Below the pieces are notes generated by a model, which was not told the DNA's origin, searched no databases, and saw nothing but the letters and a program-made list of their open reading frames with translations. From positions 80,364 through 144,363 of the forward strand of contig NZ_JAAAKV010000013.1 of the NCBI RefSeq assembly GCF_009905725.1: DNA of 64,000 bases, in the 5' to 3' direction. Below are positions 34,446 through 43,432 of the stretch, piece by piece. The DNA is from Emticicia sp. CRIBPO. Lineage in GTDB: Bacteria > Bacteroidota > Bacteroidia > Cytophagales > Spirosomataceae. A program made the translations under genes and the position numbers. The first letter of the stretch is position 1. Each line of letters begins with the position of its first letter.

Positions 34446-35333
34446 ATGCCTTCATTAAAAGAAGTAAGAAACAGAATAGGTTCGGTTAACTCGACCATGC
34501 AGATCACCAAAGCCATGAAAATGGTGGCGGCTGCAAAATTGCGTAGGGCTCAGGATCGCATCCTGCAGATGAGACCTTATGCCAATAAGCTTAATGACTT
34601 AATCTCAACCGTTTCGGCTAACACTGAAGTGGGTTCTCAAAGTCCTTACACTCAGGTACGTGAACTTAAAAACGTATTGATAGTTGTTGTCACTTCCGAC
34701 AGAGGTCTTTGCGGAGCTTTCAATGCTAACATTGTTAAAGCGACTACCGCTTTTATCAATGAAAAGTACCCTTCTTTAGTAGCAACCGGTAATGTAGAGA
34801 TACTTGCTTTAGGTAAAAAAGGTGGAGAGGCTTTTGCCCGCAGAGGTTTTAAAGTAAACACCCATCATACCGATATTTTCACCAGACTTAGTTTTGCTTC
34901 TGCCCGTGCAGCTGCCGAAGAAGCCATGGCTGATTTTGCTGAAGGTAAGTATGATGAAGTGGTATTGGTCTTTAATGAGTTTAAAAATGTAGCTACGCAG
35001 ATTATCCGTACCGAGCAGATGCTTCCTCTTGTTAAGAAAGAAGAAGAAACTGCCGCCGTTTCTGCGAACGCTGATTACATTTTTGAACCTTCAGAAGAAG
35101 AAATCATCCTTGAGCTGATTCCTAAGTCAATCAAGATGAAACTATACAAAGCAGTGCTGGAATCTAACGCTTCTGAAAATGGTGCCCGTATGACGGCCAT
35201 GGAAAAAGCCACAGAAAATGCCGGAGACCTGCTTCGTGATCTGAAAATTGAATATAACCGTTCACGCCAGGCGGCCATTACCAAAGAGATCCTTGAGATC
35301 GTTGGTGGTGCGGAAGCTCTCAAAAGTGCGTAA
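34446..35333 (+). CDS. atpG: ATP synthase F1 subunit gamma
   Basis: 295 residues with the two terminal helices of the central rotor shaft: N-terminal SLKEVRNRIGSVNSTMQITKAMKMVAAAKL (recognised from the part QITKAMKMVAAAKLRRAQ) and C-terminal YNRSRQAAITKEILEIVGGA. VVTSDRGLCGAFNANI lies in the Rossmann-like core. The start is MPSLKEVRN. It is the last gene of the two-gene atpA-atpG operon, closed by a terminator 20 bp later. Length and motifs are normal. Confidence 0.98.
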   Translation: MPSLKEVRNRIGSVNSTMQITKAMKMVAAAKLRRAQDRILQMRPYANKLNDLISTVSANTEVGSQSPYTQVRELKNVLIVVVTSDRGLCGAFNANIVKATTAFINEKYPSLVATGNVEILALGKKGGEAFARRGFKVNTHHTDIFTRLSFASARAAAEEAMADFAEGKYDEVVLVFNEFKNVATQIIRTEQMLPLVKKEEETAAVSANADYIFEPSEEEIILELIPKSIKMKLYKAVLESNASENGARMTAMEKATENAGDLLRDLKIEYNRSRQAAITKEILEIVGGAEALKSA

Positions 35334-35354
35334 GACGATTTGAAATATTGTTAG

Positions 35355-35394
35355 AAAAAAAGACTTACCATTCATTTGGTAGGTCTTTTTTTTA
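35355..35394. terminator. Terminator after atpG
   Basis: GACTTACC (35362-35369) and GGTAGGTC (35379-35386) pair with one G-T wobble; an A-tract precedes and eight T residues follow. Confidence 0.9.
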
Positions 35395-35471
35395 TTAAAA
35401 TCAAAAACTAAAGAATTTGATTCACGGTTAATAATAAAGAGGCCACTCCTGGCCCTTATAAAAAGACAGCA

Positions 35472-36452
35472 ATGCAATACTTACAAAGAAGACCCCGCAG
35501 AAACAGAAAATCCCAGGCCATAAGAGACCTTGTTCAGGAAACAAGTGTTTCGGTTAATGATCTCATATTTCCAATGTTTGTTCTGGAAGGAGAGAAAATC
35601 AAATCTGAAATCAAATCTATGCCTGGTATTTACAGGTTCAGTCTTGATTTGTTGCTGGAAGAACTGGCTGAGGTGACTGATCTGGGTATTAAATCAATAT
35701 GTTTGTTCCCGAATTATCCGGAAGATAAAAAAGACAAATACGGTACGGAAAGCCTGATCCCGGAAACGCTTTATTTAAGAGCTTTGTCTGAAATCAAAAG
35801 TAAATATCCTGAGCTTGTGATCATGACCGATGTGGCCCTCGATCCTTACAGCAGCGACGGGCACGACGGCATTGTGGAGAACGGTAAAATCATCAACGAC
35901 GAAACGGTCGATGTACTGACTAAAATGGCCGTGGCACAGGCCAAGGCCGGTGCTGACATCATCGGGCCGTCGGATATGATGGACGGGAGAATCGGAGCGA
36001 TCAGAAACGGATTGGATGATGCCGGATTTTCGGAAGTAAGTATTATGGCGTATACCGCTAAATATGCCAGTGCCTTTTACGGGCCTTTCAGAGATGCCCT
36101 TGATTCGGCTCCGAAGTTCGGGGATAAGAAAACCTACCAGATGAACTTTGCGAACGTTAAGGAGGCTCTTATAGAGGCAGAGCTGGACTTTGAAGAGGGT
36201 GCCGACATGTTGATGGTCAAGCCTGCTTTCAGTTACCTGGACGTCATTAAGACACTGAATGATAATTTTCCGATTCCTATTGCAGCCTACAATGTTTCGG
36301 GTGAATACGCCATGATCAAAGCCGCTTCTCAGAATGGCTGGATTGATGGTGAAAAGGCCATGGTCGAGTTACTGACTTCAATAAAAAGAGCAGGGGCAAA
36401 GATCATCCTCAGCTATTTTGCCAAGGAGTTTGCTTCGCTGAAAAATCATTAA
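35472..36452 (+). CDS. hemB: Delta-aminolevulinic acid dehydratase (porphobilinogen synthase)
   Basis: 326 residues, full length. RRPRRNRKSQAIRDLVQE, PMFVLEGE and the Schiff-base region MVKPAFSYLDVI (active-site Lys) are diagnostic. The enzyme condenses two 5-aminolevulinate molecules to porphobilinogen in haem synthesis. The metal-binding segment reads DVALDPYSSDGHDG: the three zinc-binding Cys of the E. coli type are replaced by Ala/Asp/Asp, so this is the zinc-independent, Mg-type enzyme. It stands alone between atpG and the convergent moxR-like gene. Confidence 0.97.
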   Translation: MQYLQRRPRRNRKSQAIRDLVQETSVSVNDLIFPMFVLEGEKIKSEIKSMPGIYRFSLDLLLEELAEVTDLGIKSICLFPNYPEDKKDKYGTESLIPETLYLRALSEIKSKYPELVIMTDVALDPYSSDGHDGIVENGKIINDETVDVLTKMAVAQAKAGADIIGPSDMMDGRIGAIRNGLDDAGFSEVSIMAYTAKYASAFYGPFRDALDSAPKFGDKKTYQMNFANVKEALIEAELDFEEGADMLMVKPAFSYLDVIKTLNDNFPIPIAAYNVSGEYAMIKAASQNGWIDGEKAMVELLTSIKRAGAKIILSYFAKEFASLKNH

Positions 36453-36475
36453 GCTTTGAGGGGGATAATCCCGGA

Positions 36476-37447
36476 TTATCCTCCGATAGCCACTCTTCTG
36501 AGAATGTTGTCAATGATCTGGCGGGTGGTTACGCCATCCGCTTCAGCCTCATAATTAAGGATAATTCTGTGGTTAAACACATCCTTAACCAAAGCCTTGA
36601 TGTCTTCGGGCAGTACATAATCCCTTTTGTCAAAGAATGCCAGGGCTTTAGCCGCAGAATAAAGGGCTATACCGGCTCTTGGTGAAACACCAAACTGTAC
36701 GTAACGGGCTTCGTCTTTCAATCCGTATTCTTCGGGGAACCTTGAGGCAAAAACCAATTCAACAATGTACCTCTCAAGCATATCTGAAATCGTGATTTTG
36801 TTGATCTCACTTCTGATGGCCATGATGTCTTCCCGGCTCAGAATAGGTTTGACATCATATTTAAAATCAACGTTGGATATCTTCCTGATGACTTCCAGCT
36901 CACTTTTCTTATCCAGGTAGTCTACATACACCTTCATCATAAAACGGTCTACCTGGGCTTCCGGAAGCGGATAGGTACCTTCCTGTTCTACCGGGTTTTG
37001 TGTGGCCATGACCAGGAACGGGCGGTCCAGTGAATAAGATGATTCTCCGATGGTAACCTGCTTCTCAGCCATAGCTTCCAAAAGGGCAGACTGTACTTTT
37101 GCAGGAGCCCGGTTGACTTCATCCGCTAATATAAGGTTGGCAAAGATAGGTCCCTTTTTTACCTCAAATTCTCCGGATTTCTGATTGTAAATCATGGTTC
37201 CGATCAGGTCTGATGGTAAAAGGTCAGGAGTAAACTGAATTCTCCTGAAACCCAGGTCCAGGACTCTGGCCAGGGTATTAATGGTTTTGGTTTTAGCCAG
37301 CCCCGGCACACCTTCGAGTAGGATGTGGCCTTCGGTAAATAAGCCGATCAGAAGCCTGTTGACAAGATAATCCTGCCCGATGACCACTTTGCTTACTTCA
37401 GCTAAAACCTCCTGTATCTTGGAATATAAATAATTGGTATCTTTCAT
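36476..37447 (-). CDS. MoxR-family AAA+ ATPase
   Basis: 323 residues. Walker A in LLEGVPGLAKTKTINTLA, Walker B in LILADEVNRAPAKVQSALLEAM (key residues LADEVNR) and sensor region VMATQNPVEQEGTYPLPEAQ are typical. The C-terminal lid contains GVSPRAGIALYSAAKA. MoxR ATPases act as chaperones for metal-cofactor insertion or protein complexes, usually with DUF58 and VWA partners. The upstream flank holds prmC instead, and downstream it converges on hemB, so this copy is separated from the usual partners. Confidence 0.95.
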   Translation of the reverse strand: MKDTNYLYSKIQEVLAEVSKVVIGQDYLVNRLLIGLFTEGHILLEGVPGLAKTKTINTLARVLDLGFRRIQFTPDLLPSDLIGTMIYNQKSGEFEVKKGPIFANLILADEVNRAPAKVQSALLEAMAEKQVTIGESSYSLDRPFLVMATQNPVEQEGTYPLPEAQVDRFMMKVYVDYLDKKSELEVIRKISNVDFKYDVKPILSREDIMAIRSEINKITISDMLERYIVELVFASRFPEEYGLKDEARYVQFGVSPRAGIALYSAAKALAFFDKRDYVLPEDIKALVKDVFNHRIILNYEAEADGVTTRQIIDNILRRVAIGG

Positions 37448-37522
37448 TGAATTGGTTTCTTGTAAAAAAGAAGGGTGAAATTAATGAATTTCGGCCAAAA
37501 GTCTAAGTAAAAACGGGCATTA

Positions 37523-38380
37523 TTAAGGCCAGGCTATGATAAAACGGTCTCTCTCAAAAAAATCTTTGATCAGAGTGACTTTGCCAAAACCTTTTTCACG
37601 GAACATCTCAGAGGTTTCTTTGCCCAGATAGCTGTTGATTTCAACGATAATGAATCCCTGTGCTGTCAGGTGACTTTGTCCCAGGTCGGCTATTCTCCTG
37701 TAAAAAAGCAGGGCATCATCGTCTTTTACGAACAGGGCAAGGCCTGGTTCAAAGTCCAGCACATTACGCCTCATCTCCCCTTTTTCGTTTTCTTTCACAT
37801 AGGGTGGATTGCTGGCTATGATATCATATTTTTCCTCGGGAAAGCTGGCCGGGTCAAGCACATCAATATTTAAGAATCTGATTTCTGCCTGATTGTTCAG
37901 GGCGTTTTTTTTAGCTACTTCCAGGGCTGTTTCTGAGATATCCAGGGCTGTTACTTCAGCGTTTTCAATTTCCAGAGCGAGACTTACGGCTATGCAACCG
38001 CTTCCCGTGCCTATATCCAGTATTTTTTTAGCACCTGGTAGGTCTTTTGCATAGTTGATGACATGGTCTATCAGTTCCTCGGTTTCAGGTCTCGGAATGA
38101 GCACATGACGGTTGACTTCAAACCTGCGGTTGCGAAACCATTGTTCATTAAGGATGTATTGAACCGGTTCGGAATGGTTAATGCGGATAATGACCTGATC
38201 CAGCTCCCTGCTGAGATCTTCAGAAACTTCTACAGGCTGATTGATCAGTAAGTCGGTCTTTTTAAGACCAAGGTATTTTTCCAGCACCAGGGCTGCCACT
38301 TCTTTGGATTCTTCTGCTTCATAGACCGTAATACGGTTGTAAAGATCATTAAAAAGGGTCTTACTGTTTATTTTTTGCAT
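37523..38380 (-). CDS. prmC: Release factor glutamine N5-methyltransferase
   Basis: The ATG at 38380 gives 285 residues; the frame is open to 38452, but that extension overlaps the neighbouring gene. The N-terminal helical domain binds the release factor. The SAM-binding motif I is ILDIGTGSGCIAVSLA, and the catalytic NPPY motif is IIASNPPYV. VLIPRPETEELIDHV is also diagnostic. It methylates the GGQ glutamine of RF1/RF2. Its start codon directly abuts the T-tract of the terminator hairpin of the upstream gene. Confidence 0.95.
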   Translation of the reverse strand: MQKINSKTLFNDLYNRITVYEAEESKEVAALVLEKYLGLKKTDLLINQPVEVSEDLSRELDQVIIRINHSEPVQYILNEQWFRNRRFEVNRHVLIPRPETEELIDHVINYAKDLPGAKKILDIGTGSGCIAVSLALEIENAEVTALDISETALEVAKKNALNNQAEIRFLNIDVLDPASFPEEKYDIIASNPPYVKENEKGEMRRNVLDFEPGLALFVKDDDALLFYRRIADLGQSHLTAQGFIIVEINSYLGKETSEMFREKGFGKVTLIKDFFERDRFIIAWP

Positions 38381-38407
38381 AAAAAAAGGGAGGACGTTTG
38401 TCCTCCC
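38381..38407 (-). terminator. Terminator of the DUF1080 gene, adjoining the prmC start codon
   Basis: Read on the minus strand, GGGAGGAC (38407-38400), loop AAAC and GTCCTCCC (38395-38388) form a perfect 8-bp stem followed by seven T residues (38387-38381), then the ATG of prmC. The left arm contains GGGAGG, which could mimic a ribosome binding site locked in the stem. Confidence 0.85.
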
Positions 38408-38433
38408 AAATATAGAATGAAATGCGTTGAGTC

Positions 38434-39234
38434 TTACAATCTTCTGATCCAAATATTACGGAACTGGGTTTTGTTACCGTGATCCTGCAAAGCAATAACG
38501 TCTTCGCCGTGAGCTTCAGGATAAAGGTGAAGTCCGATGTAGTTGGTCAAACCTAAGATGGTCGTGTTGTTCTGAACAAGAACACCGTTGTGCAGAACGG
38601 TGATTCTGGCAGGTGCATCCACACGGCCGTCGGCTTTGTATCTCGGAGCAGTATAAATAACGTCGTAGGTGTTCCATTCCAGGGGAGTACGCATAGCGTT
38701 TACCAATGGAGCAGCATCTTTATAGATACTTCCTGCCTGTCCGTTTCTGTAAGTACGGTTCTGATAAGAATCCAGTATCTGAAGTTCGTAACGGTTCTGG
38801 AAGAAAACGCCGCTGTTTCCACGTCCCTGTCCTGCATTGGCTACTTCATCAGGTGCACTGAACTCAATGTGCAGCTGACAGTCTCCAAATTTAAGTTTGG
38901 TTTGTATCATCCCGCTTCCAGGTACCACTTCAAAATGGTCGTTGTTGACAATTTTCCATGGAGCAGCTTTGGAAGGATCTTTCTGGCTTACCCATTGATC
39001 AAGATTTTTGCCGTCAAAAAGGATAATCGCATCTGAAGGAGCGTCACCCAGTTTTTTTGCAGGCGTAATTACCGTAACTTCAGGATCCCAGATCTCTGTC
39101 ATTTCAGGTTTCATCGGCATCGGAGAAACTTCCGGCGGGGTAGAAGGATAAGGACGTTGCTGAGCAAATGTCGACAGGCTTACAACAAGTCCTGTAATAA
39201 GAATACTGCTAACCAATAAATTCTTTCTTTTCAT
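38434..39234 (-). CDS. Secreted DUF1080 (3-keto-disaccharide hydrolase-like) protein
   Basis: A 266-residue protein with a signal peptide (LLVSSILITGLVVSLSTFAQ). A Pro/Met-rich linker (about 25-60) leads to a single DUF1080 jelly-roll: AIILFDGKNLDQWVS, DCQLHIEFSAPDEV, GRGNSGVFFQNRYELQILDS and the C-terminal TQFRNIWIRRL. This concanavalin-like family includes periplasmic or surface hydrolases that cleave 3-keto-glycosides, but few members are characterised. QILDSYQN and RGNSGVF are the most conserved parts. No keto-sugar oxidase gene is adjacent. Confidence 0.93.
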   Translation of the reverse strand: MKRKNLLVSSILITGLVVSLSTFAQQRPYPSTPPEVSPMPMKPEMTEIWDPEVTVITPAKKLGDAPSDAIILFDGKNLDQWVSQKDPSKAAPWKIVNNDHFEVVPGSGMIQTKLKFGDCQLHIEFSAPDEVANAGQGRGNSGVFFQNRYELQILDSYQNRTYRNGQAGSIYKDAAPLVNAMRTPLEWNTYDVIYTAPRYKADGRVDAPARITVLHNGVLVQNNTTILGLTNYIGLHLYPEAHGEDVIALQDHGNKTQFRNIWIRRL

Positions 39235-39441
39235 ATCTAAATCAGGTTGAATTTTATAATGATGCCAAAACTACAAAACAAAGTGGAATCTTCATATAAA
39301 AAAATTAAAAAGTCATTGACACATTTTTTTACCGATAAATAACTTTTTGACCCATCCGGGTCCGTATATCATTTGATTTTTGTATGCATGAGGCTATATT
39401 TGGTAAGGGTAAATTATTCATCCCTTTATTTATTTAATACC

Positions 39442-39852
39442 ATGAAAAAACTCATCATTATTTCAGCCGTCCTGCTGTTTGCCCTGACCGGCTGTAAGAA
39501 AGAAGAAGTTTCGGAGGATGGCATTACCGGGAAATGGAAACTGGAAGATTACTGCAAACCCGATGGAGAGAATTCCTGCCAGGAAGTGACTGTGCCCAAA
39601 TCAAAATCTGTGGTGATTGAGTTTTCCAGGAGCGGAAAATTCAATGAAACCTATGACAACACCATTCCTGTTGAATACGGATTTATGGGGTGCGGACCCG
39701 GCACTTTTACCTATGACGGGGAGGCCGTCTATTTACAGACTATGTGTATGTCATCCACTTATCCTAAAAAAGTGGCAATTCTAAAACATACAAAAAAGGA
39801 ACTCATACTGAAGCCTTTCAATACCGGCGAATACCGGTTTAAGAGACTTTAA
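39442..39852 (+). CDS. Small lipoprotein, lipocalin-like
   Basis: The ATG at 39442 yields 136 residues with a lipoprotein signal (IISAVLLFALTGC). The frame is open to 39373 but that extension has no family features. The mature part is GKWKLEDYCKP..., with several Cys (DYCKP, NSCQE, GCGPG, TMCMS) that could form two disulfides, and it ends YRFKRL. GKWKLE and GTFTYDG strands suggest a lipocalin-like barrel of the kind common in Bacteroidota lipoproteins. Function unknown. Its stop codon overlaps the patatin gene on the other strand by 4 bp. Confidence 0.75.
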   Translation: MKKLIIISAVLLFALTGCKKEEVSEDGITGKWKLEDYCKPDGENSCQEVTVPKSKSVVIEFSRSGKFNETYDNTIPVEYGFMGCGPGTFTYDGEAVYLQTMCMSSTYPKKVAILKHTKKELILKPFNTGEYRFKRL

Positions 39853-40883
39853 TGACTGCCATATCTGCCAAAAAAATCAATGACTCCCTGGCGTCCTGAG
39901 AGCATCATGCGTTTTTTTTCATCTTCCGGTACTTTTCGCACCCGGGCACTTACACCCAGGTCATTGATATAGATGGTTCTTTCGGCGTCCCTCGGATTCA
40001 GGGTATTGACGTTTCGCATGATGATGCCTGATAATGCCGACATGTAAGAGCTGAAATCCGTGATTTCGAAAGGAGCTAGGCCTTCTTTTTTCTGGACCTC
40101 ATGTTCTATCTGCTCACACCGTTCCAGCCTCAGGCCTAATGTTTCGGGGTTAAAATCTGATTTTTCGTTATCTGGCTGGAAATATTTTTTATTATCGAAT
40201 AAAGCTACAGGGAAATTCATCAATAAGCCACCATCCACAAACAAACTGCAGTTTTCACCCGGCAACGGATTTTCTGAAATTTTCCCCTGTTCATTTACCC
40301 AGACTCCCCGGTAATAGAGCGGGATAGACATTGAAATCCTTACGGCGTCTGCCACTCTCATGTCGGGGTGGGTTTCATAAGAAAAGACTTCGATTTTTTG
40401 CTTGGTTAAATTACAGCCTGTGACATACAGATCCCTGAAAGGATAAGATTGGGCCAGCTGATGAAGCTCTCTGGAAGTCAGGTTGGGATTGCCGGTCCTT
40501 TGCTGGATCACCTCTTCCATTTTTAAAAGAAAACTATCTCCTTTGTACCATCCGAACTTATTGATCAGCCGTTTTGACCCGGTAAGTACAAACCCGTCAT
40601 CATTAAAAGACTCTACGGGTGTATTGCTGATGATATCTGTAATTTCTGAGGGAGAGTAGCCCAGGGCCAGTAAACAGGCCTGAATGGCTCCGGCCGAGGT
40701 GCCTGCTGTGCGGACAATGCCCTGAAGGATTCCCTTGTTTTCAAGTTCCTGCAATGCACCTCCGTAGGCAATTCCCTTGATGCCCCCGCCCTCCATGACC
40801 AGGTTGCGGTATTTTTGTGCGTGGCTACCCGGGTGGGTAAAAAGAATGATGATTACACTTACAATGACTTTGGTTTTATGCAT
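39849..40883 (-). CDS. Patatin-like phospholipase, secreted
   Basis: 344 residues with a signal peptide (VIVSVIIILFTHPGSHAQ). It has the patatin oxyanion glycine box MEGGGIKGIAYGGAL, the nucleophile in GTSAG (Ser in TAGTSAGAI) and the dyad Asp in DGGLLMNFP. It should be a serine lipase or phospholipase acting in the periplasm or outside. A second, unrelated patatin without a signal peptide is at 43973. It is convergent with the small lipoprotein gene and overlaps its stop codon by 4 bp. Confidence 0.93.
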   Translation of the reverse strand: MHKTKVIVSVIIILFTHPGSHAQKYRNLVMEGGGIKGIAYGGALQELENKGILQGIVRTAGTSAGAIQACLLALGYSPSEITDIISNTPVESFNDDGFVLTGSKRLINKFGWYKGDSFLLKMEEVIQQRTGNPNLTSRELHQLAQSYPFRDLYVTGCNLTKQKIEVFSYETHPDMRVADAVRISMSIPLYYRGVWVNEQGKISENPLPGENCSLFVDGGLLMNFPVALFDNKKYFQPDNEKSDFNPETLGLRLERCEQIEHEVQKKEGLAPFEITDFSSYMSALSGIIMRNVNTLNPRDAERTIYINDLGVSARVRKVPEDEKKRMMLSGRQGVIDFFGRYGSH

Positions 40884-40985
40884 CGGATTTTTTGTCAGGT
40901 TATGATTTTTGAACGTGTAAAGGATTTAAATAGTGCGGTGAGCAGGGATATAATTCACGGAATAGGTCGTAAGTGAAACGGCACG

Positions 40986-41016
40986 TTTGCTTATTGTTCC
41001 AAAGGGTGTATTTTTG
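40986..41016 (+). promoter_or_regulatory. Consensus promoter of the glycosyltransferase gene
   Basis: TTTG (40986-40989), a 19-bp spacer and TATTTTTG (41009-41016) match the Bacteroidota consensus in full. Transcription would begin near 41022, 19 nt before the ATG at 41041, which rules out the longer frame starting at 40987. Confidence 0.8.
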
Positions 41017-41040
41017 CGTTCCTCAACATTAAAAAGGTTT

Positions 41041-41787
41041 ATGAAAGTTTCTATCGTCACGATTACTTATAATTCTGAAAAGACGCTGAAAGACACGATA
41101 GAAAGTGTGCTCAGCCAGGACTATGACAATATTGAATACATTGTAGCCGATGGCCTTTCCAAAGACGGCACCGTCGATATCCTTAAATCTTACGGAGATA
41201 AAATCAGCTGGGTGTCTGAAAAGGACTCGGGCATTTATGATGCGATGAGTAAGGGAGTGGCAAGAGCCACCGGAGACATCATTGGTATCATCAACTCTGA
41301 TGATTTTTATCCGGATAACCAGGTCATCAGCAGGGTGGTCGACAAGATGTCTTCTACCGGTGCAGACGCCGTTTACGGAGACTTGCAATATGTTGATTTT
41401 GAAGACACCTCAAAGCAAATCAGACTGTGGATTTCCGGTGAATATGAAAAAAACAGATTCCTGAACGGCTGGATGCCACCGCATCCAACTTTCTTTCTGA
41501 AAAGAGAAGCCTATGAAAAGTTCGGGTTGTTTGATCCAACCTTCAAAAGTGCCGGCGATTATGAGCTGATGCTGAGGATGCTCTACAAACACAATCTGAA
41601 AGCAGCTTACATCCCGCAGGTACAAATGAAAATGAGGGCAGGAGGCGTAAGCAATGTGTCGCTGAAAAACAGGTGGAGGGCCAACAGGGAAGATAAAAGA
41701 GCCTGGCAGATCAATGGTTTGGAGCCTAACTGGTACACCTTTATCGTTAAGCCGCTTTCAAAGGTCTTTCAATGGCTTAAGAAATAA
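41041..41787 (+). CDS. Glycosyltransferase family 2
   Basis: 248 residues from the ATG at 41041, confirmed by the promoter just upstream. A GT-A fold: KVSIVTITYNSEKTLKDTI, YIVADGLSKDGT, and NSDDFYPDN as the DxD-type metal site, with AGDYELMLRMLYKH as the acceptor-side motif. It has no membrane segment in the C-terminus. Sugar transfer to a glycan or lipid carrier is likely, but the acceptor cannot be inferred. The gene stands alone, closed by a bidirectional terminator. Confidence 0.95.
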   Translation: MKVSIVTITYNSEKTLKDTIESVLSQDYDNIEYIVADGLSKDGTVDILKSYGDKISWVSEKDSGIYDAMSKGVARATGDIIGIINSDDFYPDNQVISRVVDKMSSTGADAVYGDLQYVDFEDTSKQIRLWISGEYEKNRFLNGWMPPHPTFFLKREAYEKFGLFDPTFKSAGDYELMLRMLYKHNLKAAYIPQVQMKMRAGGVSNVSLKNRWRANREDKRAWQINGLEPNWYTFIVKPLSKVFQWLKK

Positions 41788-41790
41788 ACA

Positions 41791-41826
41791 AAAACAGCCC
41801 GGTCTGCATGACCGGGCTGTTTTATT
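41791..41826. terminator. Bidirectional terminator
   Basis: AAAACAGCCCGGTC (41791-41804), a 5-nt loop and GACCGGGCTGTTTT (41810-41823) form a perfect 14-bp stem between the convergent glycosyltransferase and dehydrogenase genes. Confidence 0.94.
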
Positions 41827-41844
41827 GATACCCTGACGGGCTGA

Positions 41845-43122
41845 TCAACCGTATCCGCCCCTGAATTTGTAAGAGCTCGAAACCTTGTCGATAGCCACGA
41901 TGTAGGCCGCCAGCCTCATAGAGACATTATATTTCTGAGAAACTTCGAAGACATTGTTAAAGGCATCTTTCATCGCTCTGTCACATCTTCTGTTGATCCT
42001 GTCCAGTGTCCATTTGTAACCGATGCGGTTTTGTACCCATTCAAAATAAGAGACGGTTACCCCCCCGGCGTTTGCCAGGATATCCGGAACTACCATAATA
42101 CCTTTGTCATTGATGATGTCATCGGCTTTGGCAGAAGTTGGTCCGTTGGCTCCTTCCACGATCAGTTTAGCTTGAATCCTGGAGGCGTTGTGTTGAGTAA
42201 TTACGTCTTCCTTAGCCGCAGGGACCAGGAGGTCGACCGGTAAAAACAATAATTCTTCACTGGCAATCAGTTCGGCTTCTTTGAAACCTTCGAGTGTTCC
42301 GCCGTTCTGATTTCTGAAGGCCATTGCCTTTTCGATGTTAATGCCTTTTTCGTTATAATATGCCCCACTGATGTCGCTGATGCCAGTAATGGTCACTCCT
42401 TTTTCCTGTAAAAGCTGGGCAGCGTGTGATCCTACGTTACCAAAGCCCTGAACGGCTGCTGTGGAGCGGTAAGGGTTGAGTTTTAATTTATCCATGCCGG
42501 ATAAGGCCGATACCATGACACCACGCCCGGTTGCTTCGGTTCTTCCCAATGAACCACCCAATACAAGCGGCTTGCCGGTTACCACGGCCTGAACGGTCAT
42601 TCCTTTGGCTTTGGAATATTCATCCATCAGCCAGGCCATTTCACGCGGACCTGTGCCCATGTCCGGTGCCGGAATGTCTTTATCCGGTCCGAATATATCC
42701 AGCATGGCCAGTGCGTAACCTCTCATTAATCTTTCGATTTCACCGGCAGACATATTTCTGGGATTACAGGCAATTCCGCCTTTTGCACCGCCATAAGGAA
42801 TATCAACCACTGCACATTTCCAGGTCATCCAGGCAGCCAGTGCCCTCACTTCGTCGAGTGTAACATCAGGGTCAAACCTGATACCACCTTTTCCGGGGCC
42901 TAAAATGGTAGAGTGAATAACGCGATAGCCTTCAAAAACCTCGATTTTTCCATTGTCCATAGTGACAGGAATACCTACAATGACCTGACGGGCAGGCACT
43001 TTGAGGATATTGTACATTTCGTCGCTGATGCCTAAAATTTTCACGGCGGCATCAAACCTCGACATCATGGATTCCAGCGGATTCTCCTTGTCTTTTATAG
43101 GTGCAGGCTCTATATATGTCAT
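41845..43122 (-). CDS. Glu/Leu/Phe/Val dehydrogenase family protein, probably glutamate dehydrogenase
   Basis: The ATG at 43122 (MTYIEPAPIKDK) gives 425 residues; the frame runs on to 43233 but that extension is AT-rich and dissimilar. The active-site Lys region is MTWKCAVVDIPYGGAKGGI, with GPGKGGIRF and the NAD(P) motif VQGFGNVGSHAA. The enzyme interconverts glutamate and 2-oxoglutarate with ammonia; length and sequence favour the NAD-type GDH, but other substrates cannot be excluded. A TAAGTTTG (43174-43167, minus strand) could be its -7 box. Confidence 0.93.
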   Translation of the reverse strand: MTYIEPAPIKDKENPLESMMSRFDAAVKILGISDEMYNILKVPARQVIVGIPVTMDNGKIEVFEGYRVIHSTILGPGKGGIRFDPDVTLDEVRALAAWMTWKCAVVDIPYGGAKGGIACNPRNMSAGEIERLMRGYALAMLDIFGPDKDIPAPDMGTGPREMAWLMDEYSKAKGMTVQAVVTGKPLVLGGSLGRTEATGRGVMVSALSGMDKLKLNPYRSTAAVQGFGNVGSHAAQLLQEKGVTITGISDISGAYYNEKGINIEKAMAFRNQNGGTLEGFKEAELIASEELLFLPVDLLVPAAKEDVITQHNASRIQAKLIVEGANGPTSAKADDIINDKGIMVVPDILANAGGVTVSYFEWVQNRIGYKWTLDRINRRCDRAMKDAFNNVFEVSQKYNVSMRLAAYIVAIDKVSSSYKFRGGYG

Positions 43123-43351
43123 AAATTTGAATATTAGTTTTATATGATGAAGTCTGAAAAACGATGCAAACTTAGATAAAATATAAAAAAACTTAAAATC
43201 GTAATATTTGCCATTGGAAAATGATTTTGCCAAATTAATTTTTGATAAAATCTAACTAAGGTATTTCATCTAAAAATAGGTGTTTATTTCGATAAAGCGG
43301 CATTTTGTTGGAATAAATTTTTTTTAAATGATTTGTTATTTGAAATTAATA

Positions 43352-43382
43352 TTGATTAAAAGGTAGTAATAATATATATTTG
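43352..43382 (+). promoter_or_regulatory. Consensus promoter of the DksA-like gene
   Basis: TTG (43352-43354), a 20-bp spacer and TATATTTG (43375-43382) form a good Bacteroidota promoter. Transcription would begin near 43388, about 45 nt before the ATG. Confidence 0.75.
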
Positions 43383-43432
43383 CGACAATTTTATGAAAAT
43401 AACCAGTCGACAAACCAAAAATTCTTTTGATT

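Noticed and set aside
40987..41040. Upstream extension of the glycosyltransferase
   Set aside because: A consensus promoter lies within it, so these codons would not be in the message.
43123..43233. N-terminal extension of the glutamate dehydrogenase
   Set aside because: The added residues (KSFSNGKYYDFKF and onward) are not family-like and come from AT-rich spacer DNA; ATG 43122 gives the normal length.
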